Assembly: GCF_000314895.2 (NCBI RefSeq)
Contig: NZ_CM001773.1
Location: forward strand, 3,638,028 to 3,702,027
Source: Providencia sneebia DSM 19967
GTDB lineage: Bacteria > Pseudomonadota > Gammaproteobacteria > Enterobacterales > Enterobacteriaceae
Direction: 5' to 3'
Length of the DNA stretch: 64,000 nucleotides
The notes under the pieces were generated by a model. The model saw nothing but the letters and a program-made list of their open reading frames with translations, did not search any database and was not told where the DNA came from. The translations under genes and the position numbers were made by a program. This document shows positions 28,704-38,862 of the stretch, in pieces (the stretch's first letter is position 1; every line of letters starts with the position of its first letter).

Positions 28704-31469
28704 ATGTCAATTCGATTTACTCACAAGCCGTTCAAGCCACTTGTCCTGTTTGTGGCGATTAATAGTGCGATAATTTGTCAATCTGCGGCGGCACAAGAAG
28801 TGTCTTTCACACTTCCTGAACAATCACTTGCTTCATCAGTGGCGCAAATCAGTCAACAAGCACAGATTCAATTGCTTTATGATAAAAGTCAGCTTAATGG
28901 CTTACAAGCCCCTGCACTCTCAGGTCACTACACCGCACAAACCGCATTACAAAAAATATTGATTGGTAGCGGTTTAGAATTAGTCAATGAGAATGGCGTC
29001 TTTGTTATTCGTCAGCAAAATCTCAATCAAGGAACTTTAGTCTTGCCAGAAACTCAGGTTTCCGGTGTGCTACAAAACCATCCTGCAACTGATGCTATTT
29101 CAGCACCACAATATGTCACTTCAGAAGAGATCAGCCAGCGAAATACAGGTGATGGCAATATCACCGATTTGATGAAAACTAACCCTGCGGTTCAATTTGC
29201 TAATAATGACAGCAACTCCATGAACCAAGGAGAAATAAAACCTTCTCGTATTTCAATTCATGGTTCAAATAGCTATCAAAATGCTTATCGCCTTGATGGT
29301 ATCAGTTTTAATAATGATTTTGACCCTGCGGATAATGGGCTTGGTGAAACCAATACACGCCTCAGCAGCAGCGATCAAGGGATTTACATTGATAGCCGCC
29401 TTATCGACAGCATGACGGTGTATGACAATAATATTCCAGTTGAATTTGGGGGCTTTACGGGGGGAACAGTTGAAGTTAATAGCCGCCGCTGGCAAGGGGA
29501 AAATAGTGCTCACGCCTATTATCGTTTAACCCGTTCTGGCTGGAATAACCTATTTCATGATTCTACTCAAGGCATTGATACCACAAAAAATGACACCTCG
29601 AACCCCGCTCGTTTTCAAAACCGTTATGATAAAAGTGACTTTGGTGGTTGGTTTGAGTTAGGCGTTAGTGAAAACTCAGGGTTGGTTTTCTCTGCCTCAC
29701 GTCGTAGCTCAACGATCCCAATGACTTTAGCGAGTGATGGCGGAGCTTTCATCAATGATGAAGGGCAGCTTGATACGACAGAAGGCATTAATGGTAAAAA
29801 AGATCAAAAAAGAACATCTGATAACTATTTCCTAAAATATACCATTGATCTTTCAGATAAAAGCTCTTTTGATTTGTCCGCCAACTATGCCAATTATGAT
29901 AGCCGTCTATTTTCTTCAACTATCATGAATTCTGGCTATGATAGCACGCATAAAGGTTTAGGTTTTACAGGTGTTTTCAAGCATAAATATGATATTGGTG
30001 ATTTGGAATTAACAGCAAGCACCCAACAGCTTAAAGATGAACGTTCTAATGACCAAAATTATTTTGTCGACGTTCTTGCGATGTCACCTGATTATGATTG
30101 GGAAAAACGTAAATACTTACGCAGTGGTGGCCAAGGGGATTTAATTTCTGAACAAAATAGCCAAACTGCAAAAGCTGTAATGCGATTTACAACCATGGAA
30201 GATGGATTAGGCATTACACATAACCCAACAATTGGTAGCGAAGTCAGCTACACCAAAGGGACTTATAAACGAGATAAAGATTTTTATCGTTATAACTATT
30301 CTGGCGTGCTCGATAAGAATGATTATTGGACAGGTCAGTTAAATAACGTCACACGCTTCCAAGCTGGTAACCATTCTGCGGATTACACCAACTATTCTCT
30401 ATTTGCTGACGATAACCTCAAATACGGTAAGTTGACGCTGCGTCCCGGTGTAAGACTTGATCGCGATGATTTCGTCAATAGAACCAATATTGCCCCACGG
30501 TTATCAGGTTCTTACGATGTGTTTGGTGACAATAGCACCTTATTGATTGCCGGTGCAAACCGCTACTATGGTCGTTCCATGTTGACTTATGCTCTATATG
30601 GTGCACAAAACGCTGGCATGCAAAACTGCAACTTTTTCTGTTCTCTTGACCCAAATGAAAATGAGTGGGATAACAAAAAAGATTACGAAGGTATCGATTC
30701 TCTTAAAACACCTTACAATGATGAGCTAACGCTGGCATTACAACAAGAAATTCTGTCAACTACTTGGCGTCTGCAATATGTTCATCGTGAAGGCTATGAT
30801 GAAGTCAGATCACGCACTAAATACAATAGTCGTGAGGAAGATAAACGCAGTATCCGTATGTATGATAACGGCGGTCGCAGTTCACACGATACCGTTACAC
30901 TTTCTGTCAAAAATAGTCAGCCTTGGGAATGGGCAGAAGCTAACCATATGATGAACGCATCACTGACATGGCAACAAAGTGAAAGTAATACGCCGAAAGA
31001 TACGGGTTATAACTCTTATGATTCAAGCAATAATGTGAATCTAAATAAAGTTTGGTATGACGGCAAATTTATTGATGCATCTAAACTACCATCGACTAGC
31101 TTCAACTCGCCATTTAAATTGAATTTAGAGCTGACCAGTGTTTGGGATGAATACAACATCACTTGGTATAACCGCTTACAATGGTGGGGAGCGCGTGACC
31201 AAGCCGTTCGTTATGATAACGCCTATGCTGTTTCACCTGAATATGGTCAAGTTCGCAAATACACCAAACAGCATTTCGCCAGCAAATATACACTGGATAC
31301 TCGCCTGGGTTGGAAACCCGAGTTTGCACATGGATTCGGTGTCTCTATTGAAGTGAATAACCTCTTAAATAATAAAAACGTGGCAGATCGCTTTGTCTTC
31401 GAAGATAGCGTCCTGAAATCTTATGACCCAGGTCGACAATTCTGGCTACAAGTTAATTACGATCTATAG
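28704..31469 (+). CDS. TonB-dependent outer-membrane receptor with STN signalling domain
   Basis: The 921-residue receptor has a signal peptide (about 1-30, ending SAAA) and an N-terminal STN domain (about 32-105: VSFTLPEQSLASSVAQISQQ and GHYTAQTALQKILIGSGLEL). A plug domain follows (about 128-260: IHGSNSYQNAYRLDGISF), then a 22-strand-type barrel ending in QFWLQVNYDL. The STN domain marks it as a transducer that signals to FecR. The next genes encode a YddA-like ABC protein and a PqqL-like protease, so it is the YddB/FusA counterpart, and its ligand may be an iron protein. The ligand cannot be read from sequence. Confidence 0.92.
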   Translation: MSIRFTHKPFKPLVLFVAINSAIICQSAAAQEVSFTLPEQSLASSVAQISQQAQIQLLYDKSQLNGLQAPALSGHYTAQTALQKILIGSGLELVNENGVFVIRQQNLNQGTLVLPETQVSGVLQNHPATDAISAPQYVTSEEISQRNTGDGNITDLMKTNPAVQFANNDSNSMNQGEIKPSRISIHGSNSYQNAYRLDGISFNNDFDPADNGLGETNTRLSSSDQGIYIDSRLIDSMTVYDNNIPVEFGGFTGGTVEVNSRRWQGENSAHAYYRLTRSGWNNLFHDSTQGIDTTKNDTSNPARFQNRYDKSDFGGWFELGVSENSGLVFSASRRSSTIPMTLASDGGAFINDEGQLDTTEGINGKKDQKRTSDNYFLKYTIDLSDKSSFDLSANYANYDSRLFSSTIMNSGYDSTHKGLGFTGVFKHKYDIGDLELTASTQQLKDERSNDQNYFVDVLAMSPDYDWEKRKYLRSGGQGDLISEQNSQTAKAVMRFTTMEDGLGITHNPTIGSEVSYTKGTYKRDKDFYRYNYSGVLDKNDYWTGQLNNVTRFQAGNHSADYTNYSLFADDNLKYGKLTLRPGVRLDRDDFVNRTNIAPRLSGSYDVFGDNSTLLIAGANRYYGRSMLTYALYGAQNAGMQNCNFFCSLDPNENEWDNKKDYEGIDSLKTPYNDELTLALQQEILSTTWRLQYVHREGYDEVRSRTKYNSREEDKRSIRMYDNGGRSSHDTVTLSVKNSQPWEWAEANHMMNASLTWQQSESNTPKDTGYNSYDSSNNVNLNKVWYDGKFIDASKLPSTSFNSPFKLNLELTSVWDEYNITWYNRLQWWGARDQAVRYDNAYAVSPEYGQVRKYTKQHFASKYTLDTRLGWKPEFAHGFGVSIEVNNLLNNKNVADRFVFEDSVLKSYDPGRQFWLQVNYDL

Positions 31470-31523
31470 CGTTTACATTAGAAAGCAATGTGAGTTAGTC
31501 ACAATAACAATACGAAGAACGTC

Positions 31524-33230
31524 ATGAAGACATTGAAACAATTTTTTTATTTAGTAAAACCATTTTGGGGGCAGCGTGCTGCCCTTTTCTGCTGGATTTT
31601 ACTTGCGTCATCACTAGGGTTAACACTGTCATCCGTCTGGTTCAACGTTAAAATGAACATGTGGAATGGTGACTTTTATAATGCACTACAAAAATTAGAT
31701 GGGCAGGCGCTTTACAGCCTGCTGCAATACTTTGTCATCTTGGTGAGTGGTTTGATTTTTGTTGTCGTAATGGGTAACTACCTAAAACAAATGCTGATTA
31801 TTCGTTGGCGTAAAGGCATGACAGAGTTAGTGCTTGGGCGTTGGCTATCATTAAACAGCAAACACTATATGTTACGACTGACGTCACAAGAACCTGATAA
31901 CCCTGACCAACGTATTGCAGAAGATATTCGACTATTAATTGAGTCCACGCTCACCTTATTAGTCACTTTCTTACATTCCATGCTAACTCTTATCTCCTTT
32001 GCCACTATTTTATGGACACTTTCTGGCAGCCTCTCTTTTAACTTAATGAATAGTGATTGGACAGTTCCGGGTTATATGTTTTGGGCATGTATTATTTATA
32101 CAATTATTGGTATTGCGCTAACACAATGGATTGGTTTCCCATTACGCCGTTTACATATGGATAAACAGCATCGTGAAGCTGACTACCGTAGCTCGCTAAT
32201 TAATTGCCGCCAACATGGTGATGCAATTGCTGGGCAGCGTGGTGAAGTTCAAGATAAGAAAGAACTCATGCAACGTTTTGGCGCGATTATCCGCAATTGG
32301 AATCACCTCATTCGCTGTGAACGAAACTTATCATTTTATACGGTGGGTTACCAACAAGTTACTGCTTTAGCCCCCGTATTATTAGCACTGCCTAAATTCC
32401 TTGCAGGCGAAATTATGCTAGGCGGTTTGATGCAATTACGCCAAGCTTTTAGCAGTGTTGCGACATCACTAGGCTGGTTTATTTTTGCATATAAAGAAAT
32501 AGCCGCTTGGCAAGCTACCGTTTCTCGTCTCTATAATTTTGTGATTTTATTAGAGAATGACAAACCTGCTGATGTCACTATTACAGAAGAACCTCCGCTT
32601 TTAAATGCTGAATTAAAAATTATGACAGCAGATAACCGCATTCTTATTGATTCAATCAATATAACCGCAAAACAAGGTGAGCTAACGCTAATTTCTGGCC
32701 GTTCAGGGATTGGTAAATCTACATTGCTACGCGCGCTTAGTGGGCACTGGCCATTCTTTAATGGCAAAATTGAACGTACAGATAATCTAATATGGTTGCC
32801 ACAACGTTTGTATCTGCCAGTAAGTCGCTTAGATAATTTATTGGCTTATCCTCAAGATCCTGCACAATTTAGCGAAAATGATTTCAAAGATGTGCTCAGT
32901 AAAGTTGGCTTGGATAAACTCCATTATCAATTAACGTTAGAAACAGATTGGAATAACCGATTATCCGGTGGTGAACAGCAACGCATTATGTTTGCTCGTT
33001 TATTACTCAATCGCCCTAAATTACTGCTACTGGATGAAACAACTTCTGCACTTGATGAAAATAGTGCTATTGAGCTTATCCAATTGCTCAAACATGAACT
33101 GCACGACAGTGCAATTATCCTCGTCAGCCATCAACTCTTTCTGTCATCACTTGCCGAGCATCAACTCCCTCTTTTTGACGTCGTGGCTCCCACTAAGGCA
33201 ACAATAGGAACGCCTGAATATGCTTCGTAA
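31524..33230 (+). CDS. YddA-type ABC transporter (SbmA/BacA fold fused to ATPase)
   Basis: The 568-residue inner-membrane protein has an N-terminal SbmA/BacA-like membrane domain with about six helices (FYLVKPFWGQRAALFCWILL onward) and a C-terminal ATPase. Walker A is GRSGIGKST (near 400), the signature is LSGGEQQR, and Walker B is LLLLDE. Length and layout match E. coli YddA (about 560) and FusD of the ferredoxin uptake system. It follows the receptor by 54 bp with no terminator and overlaps the protease gene by 11 bp. A likely role is moving peptides or cofactor released by the protease; the substrate is inferred. Confidence 0.9.
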   Translation: MKTLKQFFYLVKPFWGQRAALFCWILLASSLGLTLSSVWFNVKMNMWNGDFYNALQKLDGQALYSLLQYFVILVSGLIFVVVMGNYLKQMLIIRWRKGMTELVLGRWLSLNSKHYMLRLTSQEPDNPDQRIAEDIRLLIESTLTLLVTFLHSMLTLISFATILWTLSGSLSFNLMNSDWTVPGYMFWACIIYTIIGIALTQWIGFPLRRLHMDKQHREADYRSSLINCRQHGDAIAGQRGEVQDKKELMQRFGAIIRNWNHLIRCERNLSFYTVGYQQVTALAPVLLALPKFLAGEIMLGGLMQLRQAFSSVATSLGWFIFAYKEIAAWQATVSRLYNFVILLENDKPADVTITEEPPLLNAELKIMTADNRILIDSINITAKQGELTLISGRSGIGKSTLLRALSGHWPFFNGKIERTDNLIWLPQRLYLPVSRLDNLLAYPQDPAQFSENDFKDVLSKVGLDKLHYQLTLETDWNNRLSGGEQQRIMFARLLLNRPKLLLLDETTSALDENSAIELIQLLKHELHDSAIILVSHQLFLSSLAEHQLPLFDVVAPTKATIGTPEYAS

Positions 33231-36009
33231 AATTACCTTTACCCTTTTTGTCGGCCTAATCATAAGCGGCTGTGCAAAAAATCCAGCAAACAGTTCGAAT
33301 GGACAAGTATTACTGCCAACTCGTTCAGACCTTCAATATTACCAACTTGATAATGGTTTACAGGTCTATCTTCTACAGCGTAATCAGCCCGGTGTAGAGC
33401 TACGTTTATTAGTGAAAAGTGGCTCAATACAAGAAAATGAACAACAACTTGGTCTTGCTCATTTCACTGAACATATGGCATTTAAAGGGACTAAACATTT
33501 TCCTGGTACGACGGGATTTAAACAACTTGAACAACAAGGTTTAAAATTAGGTAGCCATGTTAATGCCATCACAAGTTTAAACTCGACGTTGTACAAACTT
33601 TCTTTACCAGAAGCCACACCAGCTCAAATCACGACGGGGTTACAAGTTATCGCTGATTGGGCTTCTAATATGACGTTTGACCAAGATGCTTTTGAAAAAG
33701 AGCGCCCTGTCATTATAGAAGAGTGGCGTTTACGCCAAGGTATGGGCTATCGAATCAATGATAGCTTAGAAAAATTGCGCTATCACGGTAGCCGTTATGC
33801 AGAACGAAACCCAATTGGTTCACTGGATATCGTTCGCCAAGCACCTATTGAACAAGCAAAAAATTATTATCAAACTTGGTACCAACCCCAGCGGATGACA
33901 TTATTAGTGATTGGTGATTTTAACCAATCATCAGTGCGCAAAGAAGTTGATGCCTTGTTTACTGCACCAAAACCGCAAATCCCCTCTTTAGATAATCCGC
34001 AATGGCAAAAGTTTGCAGATACAAACGCCATGTTAGTACAACCCATCTTTGATAAAGAGCAAGGCGCGCGGTTTATTCAATTTGCGCTACAAAAAGATGT
34101 TGCTGCGCCACTCAATACTCGCCAAGGACAATATGATGATTTAATGGATAGTTTATGGCTTGCCATTTTAAATCAGCGTTTTACTGCTTTGGTCGATAAT
34201 GGTGTCCTGCCGGCAATTAGTATCAATGAACAAGGTTCAATGCTAGATAACCGCAGGTTACAGCAACTGATGATTATTCATCCTAAAGGTGATGATTATA
34301 AAAATGCCACAACGGTTCTCTTTACAGAACTACAGCGATTAGCCACAGAGCCAGTAACTCAACAAGAGCTTGATGCTGCACGACAAGCTATGTTGAAAAA
34401 ATTCAGTCAGCAAGCCGCAACCGAACAGCGTTATGCCAATGATTATCTTGCAGGTCAACTCACTACCGCATTGGAATATGACATGCCATTGTGGAATAAA
34501 CGCCAACAATTAGATAATAGCTACCAATTAATTGGCAAAGTAAAGCCTCATGATTTACAACAACATGTCTCTACATTTTTAGCTAAAGCATCACCCCGTC
34601 TTGCATTGATTGGCCCTGATACTGATGCTGCTGGGGTTAATGCAGATACCTTCCGCCAGCAATGGCAAAATATTCGTACCACATCTCCCGGGCCATTTAC
34701 ATTACAAACCCAAACAATCACACTGCAATTAGCAAAACAGCCAAGCGGTTCTATTATTGAACAAAAAGCCATTCCGGTTGCTAAAACTGAACGTTGGGCA
34801 CTCAGTAACGGCATTCAAGTTATTGTCAAAGCAGATAAAAATTTAAAAGAAGATATTCAATTTAACCTACAGCTACCGGGTGGGCGCTCACTTGAGACAC
34901 AACAAACTGCAGGTCTAACAGATTGGGCATTAAAGCTTCCTGAAAGCAGTGGTTATGGTGAATATAATGCACGTGATTTGGCGCTACTTGCCAAACAAAA
35001 TCAAATCTCTATTCGCCCTTATAGTGAATTATTAACACACGGTTTTCGTGGTAAAACCCCCGTTGATAATCTAGAAACCGCATTGCAATTGCTGCACTTA
35101 AAACTTACCGCACCACAATTTAGTGGTGAAAAGCTAGAACAACAGAAACAATCATTTGCTTTGAATCTTTCTAAAACGCCAGTTGAGCGCACTTTCCTAG
35201 ATAATATCAACAAAGAAAGCTATCAAAATGGTGAGTTATTAGTCGTCAATCCACAAGGCAGCTGGCAGAATTTTACAGCTGGACAATTACAGCAAGCGAA
35301 TCGCCAATTATTGACGTCAACAGCAGATATGACGCTAGTCATTAGTGGTGCGCTCAATACTCGAGACTTAAAACCGCTGTTAGAACAATGGATCGCCACA
35401 ATTCCTGCACGTAATCAACAACTTACTTGGCGTAACCAAGGCATTATGCCGAAAATGGTTTCTTTGAATAAACATTATCCTATCAGCAGCAGTGATAAGA
35501 GCATGGTCAGTATTCAATATGCGGCACCTGCCCAATGGACACAGCAACAGCAATTAGGAATCCAATTATTAGATACTATCATTAGCCAGAGATTGCGTGG
35601 TGAGTTACGAGAAAAAGCCAGTGGTATTTATGCATTAGGTTTTTCACAAATGTTAGCGAAAAAACCGCAACCTTATTATTATGCGCGGCTTAATTTCACC
35701 ACAGCACCACAACGTGCAGAAGAGATGACTCAGATTGCGCAAAAAACAATTGCCCAAATCCAACAATCTGGCATCAACCAAAAAGAGCTGACTGAAGCGA
35801 AAAATATCTGGCTAACAGAAAATGCTCAAGTTGTTGATAGTTCTGGATATTGGACAGAAGCACTAATGCAAATCGCCTCCGACGATCAACAGTATCAACG
35901 CCTAACACAGGAACCAGCTATTATTCGCCAACTTACAGTTGATGATATCAATCGTTTGGCTCATCAATATTTAGGACAAAATCCAAAAATATTTATGATG
36001 ACGCCTTAA
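33220..36009 (+). CDS. PqqL/FusC-like M16 zinc metalloprotease lipoprotein
   Basis: The 929-residue protein has two M16 halves. The active half carries the inverted zinc motif HFTEH (H81, E84, H85), with the third ligand around E167/E168 in VIIEEWRLRQG. The C-terminal half (from about 520) is an inactive M16 domain. A signal sequence with lipobox LIISGC (C18) predicts a membrane-anchored periplasmic enzyme. Length matches E. coli PqqL (931). FusC, the Pectobacterium homologue, digests imported ferredoxin. It is last in the operon and overlaps the ABC gene, so it probably digests the protein imported by the receptor. Confidence 0.92.
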   Translation: MLRKITFTLFVGLIISGCAKNPANSSNGQVLLPTRSDLQYYQLDNGLQVYLLQRNQPGVELRLLVKSGSIQENEQQLGLAHFTEHMAFKGTKHFPGTTGFKQLEQQGLKLGSHVNAITSLNSTLYKLSLPEATPAQITTGLQVIADWASNMTFDQDAFEKERPVIIEEWRLRQGMGYRINDSLEKLRYHGSRYAERNPIGSLDIVRQAPIEQAKNYYQTWYQPQRMTLLVIGDFNQSSVRKEVDALFTAPKPQIPSLDNPQWQKFADTNAMLVQPIFDKEQGARFIQFALQKDVAAPLNTRQGQYDDLMDSLWLAILNQRFTALVDNGVLPAISINEQGSMLDNRRLQQLMIIHPKGDDYKNATTVLFTELQRLATEPVTQQELDAARQAMLKKFSQQAATEQRYANDYLAGQLTTALEYDMPLWNKRQQLDNSYQLIGKVKPHDLQQHVSTFLAKASPRLALIGPDTDAAGVNADTFRQQWQNIRTTSPGPFTLQTQTITLQLAKQPSGSIIEQKAIPVAKTERWALSNGIQVIVKADKNLKEDIQFNLQLPGGRSLETQQTAGLTDWALKLPESSGYGEYNARDLALLAKQNQISIRPYSELLTHGFRGKTPVDNLETALQLLHLKLTAPQFSGEKLEQQKQSFALNLSKTPVERTFLDNINKESYQNGELLVVNPQGSWQNFTAGQLQQANRQLLTSTADMTLVISGALNTRDLKPLLEQWIATIPARNQQLTWRNQGIMPKMVSLNKHYPISSSDKSMVSIQYAAPAQWTQQQQLGIQLLDTIISQRLRGELREKASGIYALGFSQMLAKKPQPYYYARLNFTTAPQRAEEMTQIAQKTIAQIQQSGINQKELTEAKNIWLTENAQVVDSSGYWTEALMQIASDDQQYQRLTQEPAIIRQLTVDDINRLAHQYLGQNPKIFMMTP

Positions 36010-36020
36010 ACATCATTATT

Positions 36021-36042
36021 GGGAGCTACGGCTCCCTTTTTA
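36021..36042 (+). terminator. Terminator ending the receptor-ABC-protease operon
   Basis: GGGAGC-TACG-GCTCCC (36021-36036) is followed by TTTTT on the plus strand, 11 bp after the protease stop codon. It is a compact, strong rho-independent terminator. Confidence 0.9.
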
Positions 36043-36105
36043 ATTGACATCCAACAATCTTATATGTGATTAATTGATGTTTATAATTAAAAAGTAGAGC
36101 TAACG

Positions 36106-36609
36106 ATGAACGACATTATTATCCGCAGAGCAACTCCTGAAGATATTCCTGCGATCACCCAAATGCATGCAGATTATTCAGCTTATGCAAACACACTTCA
36201 ATTGCCTTATCCCTCAACAAAAACGTGGGAAAACCGACTTAATGCGAATGATCCATTTATTTCACAATTTGTTGCTACCCTAAATGATCTCGTTGTCGGC
36301 CTATTAGTGATCCACCAACCAAGCCAAGTTCGCCGCAAACATGCAGCTAGCTTTGGTATTACAGTTAGCCAAGCACATCAAGGCAAAGGTATTGGTTCTA
36401 AATTAATGGAAGTGCTAGTGGATTATTGTGATAACTGGCTAAATATTCGCCGTATTGAGCTAGAAGTTTACGCAACGAATGATAACGGATTAGGCCTTTA
36501 CCAAAAGTTTGGATTTCAGCAAGAAGGGATTATGCGAGATTATGCATTTCGTGATGGGAAATACGTTGATGCCATTATGATGAGCCGCATTAATCAGCAA
36601 GCTAATTAA
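36106..36609 (+). CDS. GNAT acetyltransferase related to YhhY/AaaT
   Basis: The 167-residue protein has the full GNAT fold: beta-strand motif FGITVSQAHQGKGIGSKLM (acetyl-CoA binding, Q/RxxGxG/A type) at about 85-103, and the C-terminal LYQKFGFQQEG motif. E. coli YhhY (AaaT), an L-amino acid N-acetyltransferase, shares the CNTLQ/ANTLQ, CDNWL and RNGEYVDA/RDGKYVDA segments, so this is likely a homologue. The substrate is not proven. It stands alone between the iron island and deoD. Confidence 0.8.
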   Translation: MNDIIIRRATPEDIPAITQMHADYSAYANTLQLPYPSTKTWENRLNANDPFISQFVATLNDLVVGLLVIHQPSQVRRKHAASFGITVSQAHQGKGIGSKLMEVLVDYCDNWLNIRRIELEVYATNDNGLGLYQKFGFQQEGIMRDYAFRDGKYVDAIMMSRINQQAN

Positions 36610-36615
36610 AGCAAT

Positions 36616-36644
36616 AATGCCACGTTTTTTAATAACGTGGCATT
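36616..36644. terminator. Stem-loop between the GNAT gene and deoD
   Basis: AATGCCACGTT (36616-36626) and AACGTGGCATT (36634-36644) form a perfect 11-bp stem with a 7-base T/A-rich loop, between convergent genes. It is a likely terminator for either side. Confidence 0.7.
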
Positions 36645-36698
36645 AAGATAAATCAGTGCTTTTTAAGCAAAAACATAAATAGGCACGATAATGCTATT

Positions 36699-37415
36699 TT
36701 ATTTGTCACCTAATAAAACTGAATCTAATGCGATTTCAATCATTTCATTAAATGTCGTTTGGCGTTCAGCTGAAGTGGTTTGTTCACCTGTTTTGATATG
36801 ATCAGAAACAGTACAAATAGTCAGAGCACGAGCACCGAACTCAGCAGCAACCCCGTAGATACCCGCCGCTTCCATCTCAACACCAAGAATGCCGTACTTT
36901 TCCATCACATTAAACATATCAGGTTCTGGGGAATAGAACAGATCAGCAGAGAATAGGTTACCAACACGAACATTAACGCCTTTCGCTTTTGCAGCTTCCA
37001 CAGCATTATGCACGAGATCATAATCAGCAATTGCAGCAAAATCATGACCTTTAAAACGTTGGCGGTTAACATTTGAATCGGTGCAAGCCCCCATACCAAT
37101 CACGACATCACGCAGTTTAACATCATCCATTACTGCACCACATGAACCTACACGAATGATAACTTTCACACCAAAATCAGTAATCAGCTCTTTCGCATAA
37201 ATAGAGCAAGATGGGATCCCCATTCCATGTCCCATAACAGAGATCTTACGGCCTTTATAAGTTCCCGTAAAACCTAACATTCCACGCACATTATTCACTT
37301 GGCGTACGTCTTGAAGGAATGTTTCTGCAATATATTTTGCGCGCAGCGGGTCGCCCGGCATCAATACGACGTCAGCGAAATCACCCATTTCTGCATTAAT
37401 ATGTGGAGTTGCCAT
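36699..37415 (-). CDS. deoD: Purine nucleoside phosphorylase DeoD
   Basis: DeoD cleaves purine (deoxy)nucleosides with phosphate to give the base and (deoxy)ribose-1-phosphate. The 238-residue hexamer-type enzyme starts [20 protein letters not shown], with phosphate residues in MPGDPLRAK and the purine-site motif EMEAAGIYG followed by the catalytic aspartate in [10 protein letters not shown]. It is the last gene of deoCABD. A 160-bp gap with a stem-loop separates it from deoB, so it may have its own promoter. Confidence 0.97.
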   Translation of the reverse strand: MATPHINAEMGDFADVVLMPGDPLRAKYIAETFLQDVRQVNNVRGMLGFTGTYKGRKISVMGHGMGIPSCSIYAKELITDFGVKVIIRVGSCGAVMDDVKLRDVVIGMGACTDSNVNRQRFKGHDFAAIADYDLVHNAVEAAKAKGVNVRVGNLFSADLFYSPEPDMFNVMEKYGILGVEMEAAGIYGVAAEFGARALTICTVSDHIKTGEQTTSAERQTTFNEMIEIALDSVLLGDK

Positions 37416-37533
37416 TATTATTATTCCTATAGATCATTAAATTAAATGGTTTAGCGTAGGCGCCCGATAATCATTGTGATTGACGAGAATAGATATCTAC
37501 GACAAATAACTAAAATAGAGTTAAATAATAAAT

Positions 37534-37561
37534 GGAATAAGGCAAATCTCTGCCCTATTCC
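37534..37561 (-). terminator. Stem-loop in the deoB-deoD gap
   Basis: GGAATAAGGCA (37534-37544) pairs with TGCCCTATTCC (37551-37561) with one wobble pair. On the minus strand a T-rich ATTTATTATTT follows. It may partly end deoB transcripts or adjust deoD expression. Confidence 0.45.
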
Positions 37562-37576
37562 TTATCTTACTAATTA

Positions 37577-38800
37577 TTAAAGCATTGATTTACCGTAATC
37601 CATTGGCGATAAATCAAAGTAATTTGCCACAGTTTGCCCAATATCAGCGAAAGTTTCACGATGGCCAAGTGAGCCTGGTTTAACTTTTGGTCCATAAATG
37701 AGAACAGGAATGTGTTCACGAGTATGGTCTGTACCATGCCAAGTTGGGTCACAACCGTGGTCAGCGGTTAAGATCAAAATATCATCTTCACCAACTAATT
37801 CCATCAGCTCTGGTAGACGACGGTCAAACAATTCTAATGCTGCTGCATAGCCCGGAACATCACGGCGGTGACCATAAGCTGAGTCGAAATCAACAAAGTT
37901 AGTAAAGACAATTGTTTTATCGCCTGCTTCTTTCATCTCTTTTACGGTGGCATCAAATAATGCATCAATACCCGTTGCTTTCACTTTTTTAGTGATACCA
38001 ACATGCGCATAAATATCAGCAATTTTACCAATAGAAACGACTTCACCTTGTTTTTCTTCAACCAGCTTTTGTAGCATTGTCGGTGCTGGTGGCTCAACGG
38101 CTAGGTCATGACGATTTCCGGTACGTTCGAAATTACCCGCTTTATCGCCAATAAATGGACGCGCAATAACACGACCAATATTGTAGCCGCCGTCAGTCAA
38201 CTCTTCACGAGCAATCTCACATAAAGCATACAGTTCATCTAAGCCATAAGTTTCTTCATGGCAAGCAATTTGGAATACTGAGTCAGCAGAAGTATAGAAA
38301 ATAGGTTTACCTGTTTTCATGTGCTCTTCACCCAGTTGGTCCAAAATAACCGTACCAGATGAATGGCAATTACCTAAATAGCCCGGGATATTTGCGCGTT
38401 TAACAATTTTGTCGAGCAGTTCTTGTGGGAAACTATTTTCATGATTTTCAAAGTATCCCCAATCAAACAGAACGGGTACACCCGCAATTTCCCAGTGGCC
38501 AGATGGCGTATCTTTACCTGATGATAATTCGCTCGCATAAGCATACGCACCGATAATATCAGCATTATGGTCTAGCCCAACTGGGAATTTACCACAGGAT
38601 TCCTCAGCCGCTTTACCAAGCCCAAGAGCAGTTAAATTTGGTAGATGAAGTGGACCTTTACGACCCACATTTGCTTTACCACTCGCACATGCTTCAGCAA
38701 TGTGACCTAATGTATTTGCACCTTCGTCATTAAATTTATGCGCATCACCTGCTGCACCAATTCCGAAAGAGTCCAATACCATAATAAATGTACGTTTCAT
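37577..38800 (-). CDS. deoB: Phosphopentomutase DeoB
   Basis: DeoB converts (deoxy)ribose-1-phosphate to the 5-phosphate. The 407-residue alkaline-phosphatase-superfamily enzyme starts [20 protein letters not shown], which holds the metal-binding aspartate. The phospho-acceptor threonine lies in [12 protein letters not shown], and metal ligands lie in [19 protein letters not shown]. It lies between deoA and deoD as in E. coli. The start follows an AGGAGAAAAA ribosome site. Confidence 0.97.
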   Translation of the reverse strand: MKRTFIMVLDSFGIGAAGDAHKFNDEGANTLGHIAEACASGKANVGRKGPLHLPNLTALGLGKAAEESCGKFPVGLDHNADIIGAYAYASELSSGKDTPSGHWEIAGVPVLFDWGYFENHENSFPQELLDKIVKRANIPGYLGNCHSSGTVILDQLGEEHMKTGKPIFYTSADSVFQIACHEETYGLDELYALCEIAREELTDGGYNIGRVIARPFIGDKAGNFERTGNRHDLAVEPPAPTMLQKLVEEKQGEVVSIGKIADIYAHVGITKKVKATGIDALFDATVKEMKEAGDKTIVFTNFVDFDSAYGHRRDVPGYAAALELFDRRLPELMELVGEDDILILTADHGCDPTWHGTDHTREHIPVLIYGPKVKPGSLGHRETFADIGQTVANYFDLSPMDYGKSML

Positions 38801-38862
38801 AATTTTTCTCCTGCGTCATAACCACGTTAAGGAAATGCCACTGATAAAACCTATTACGTCAA

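Noticed and set aside
26112..36009. Interpretation as a plain ferric citrate (fec) system
   Set aside because: FecI/FecR and an STN receptor are present, but there is no periplasmic binding protein or FecCDE importer. The downstream YddA-like and M16 protease genes point to protein import instead.
36106..36609. The GNAT gene as part of the import island
   Set aside because: A strong terminator (36021-36042) separates it from the protease gene and its family has no known link to iron.
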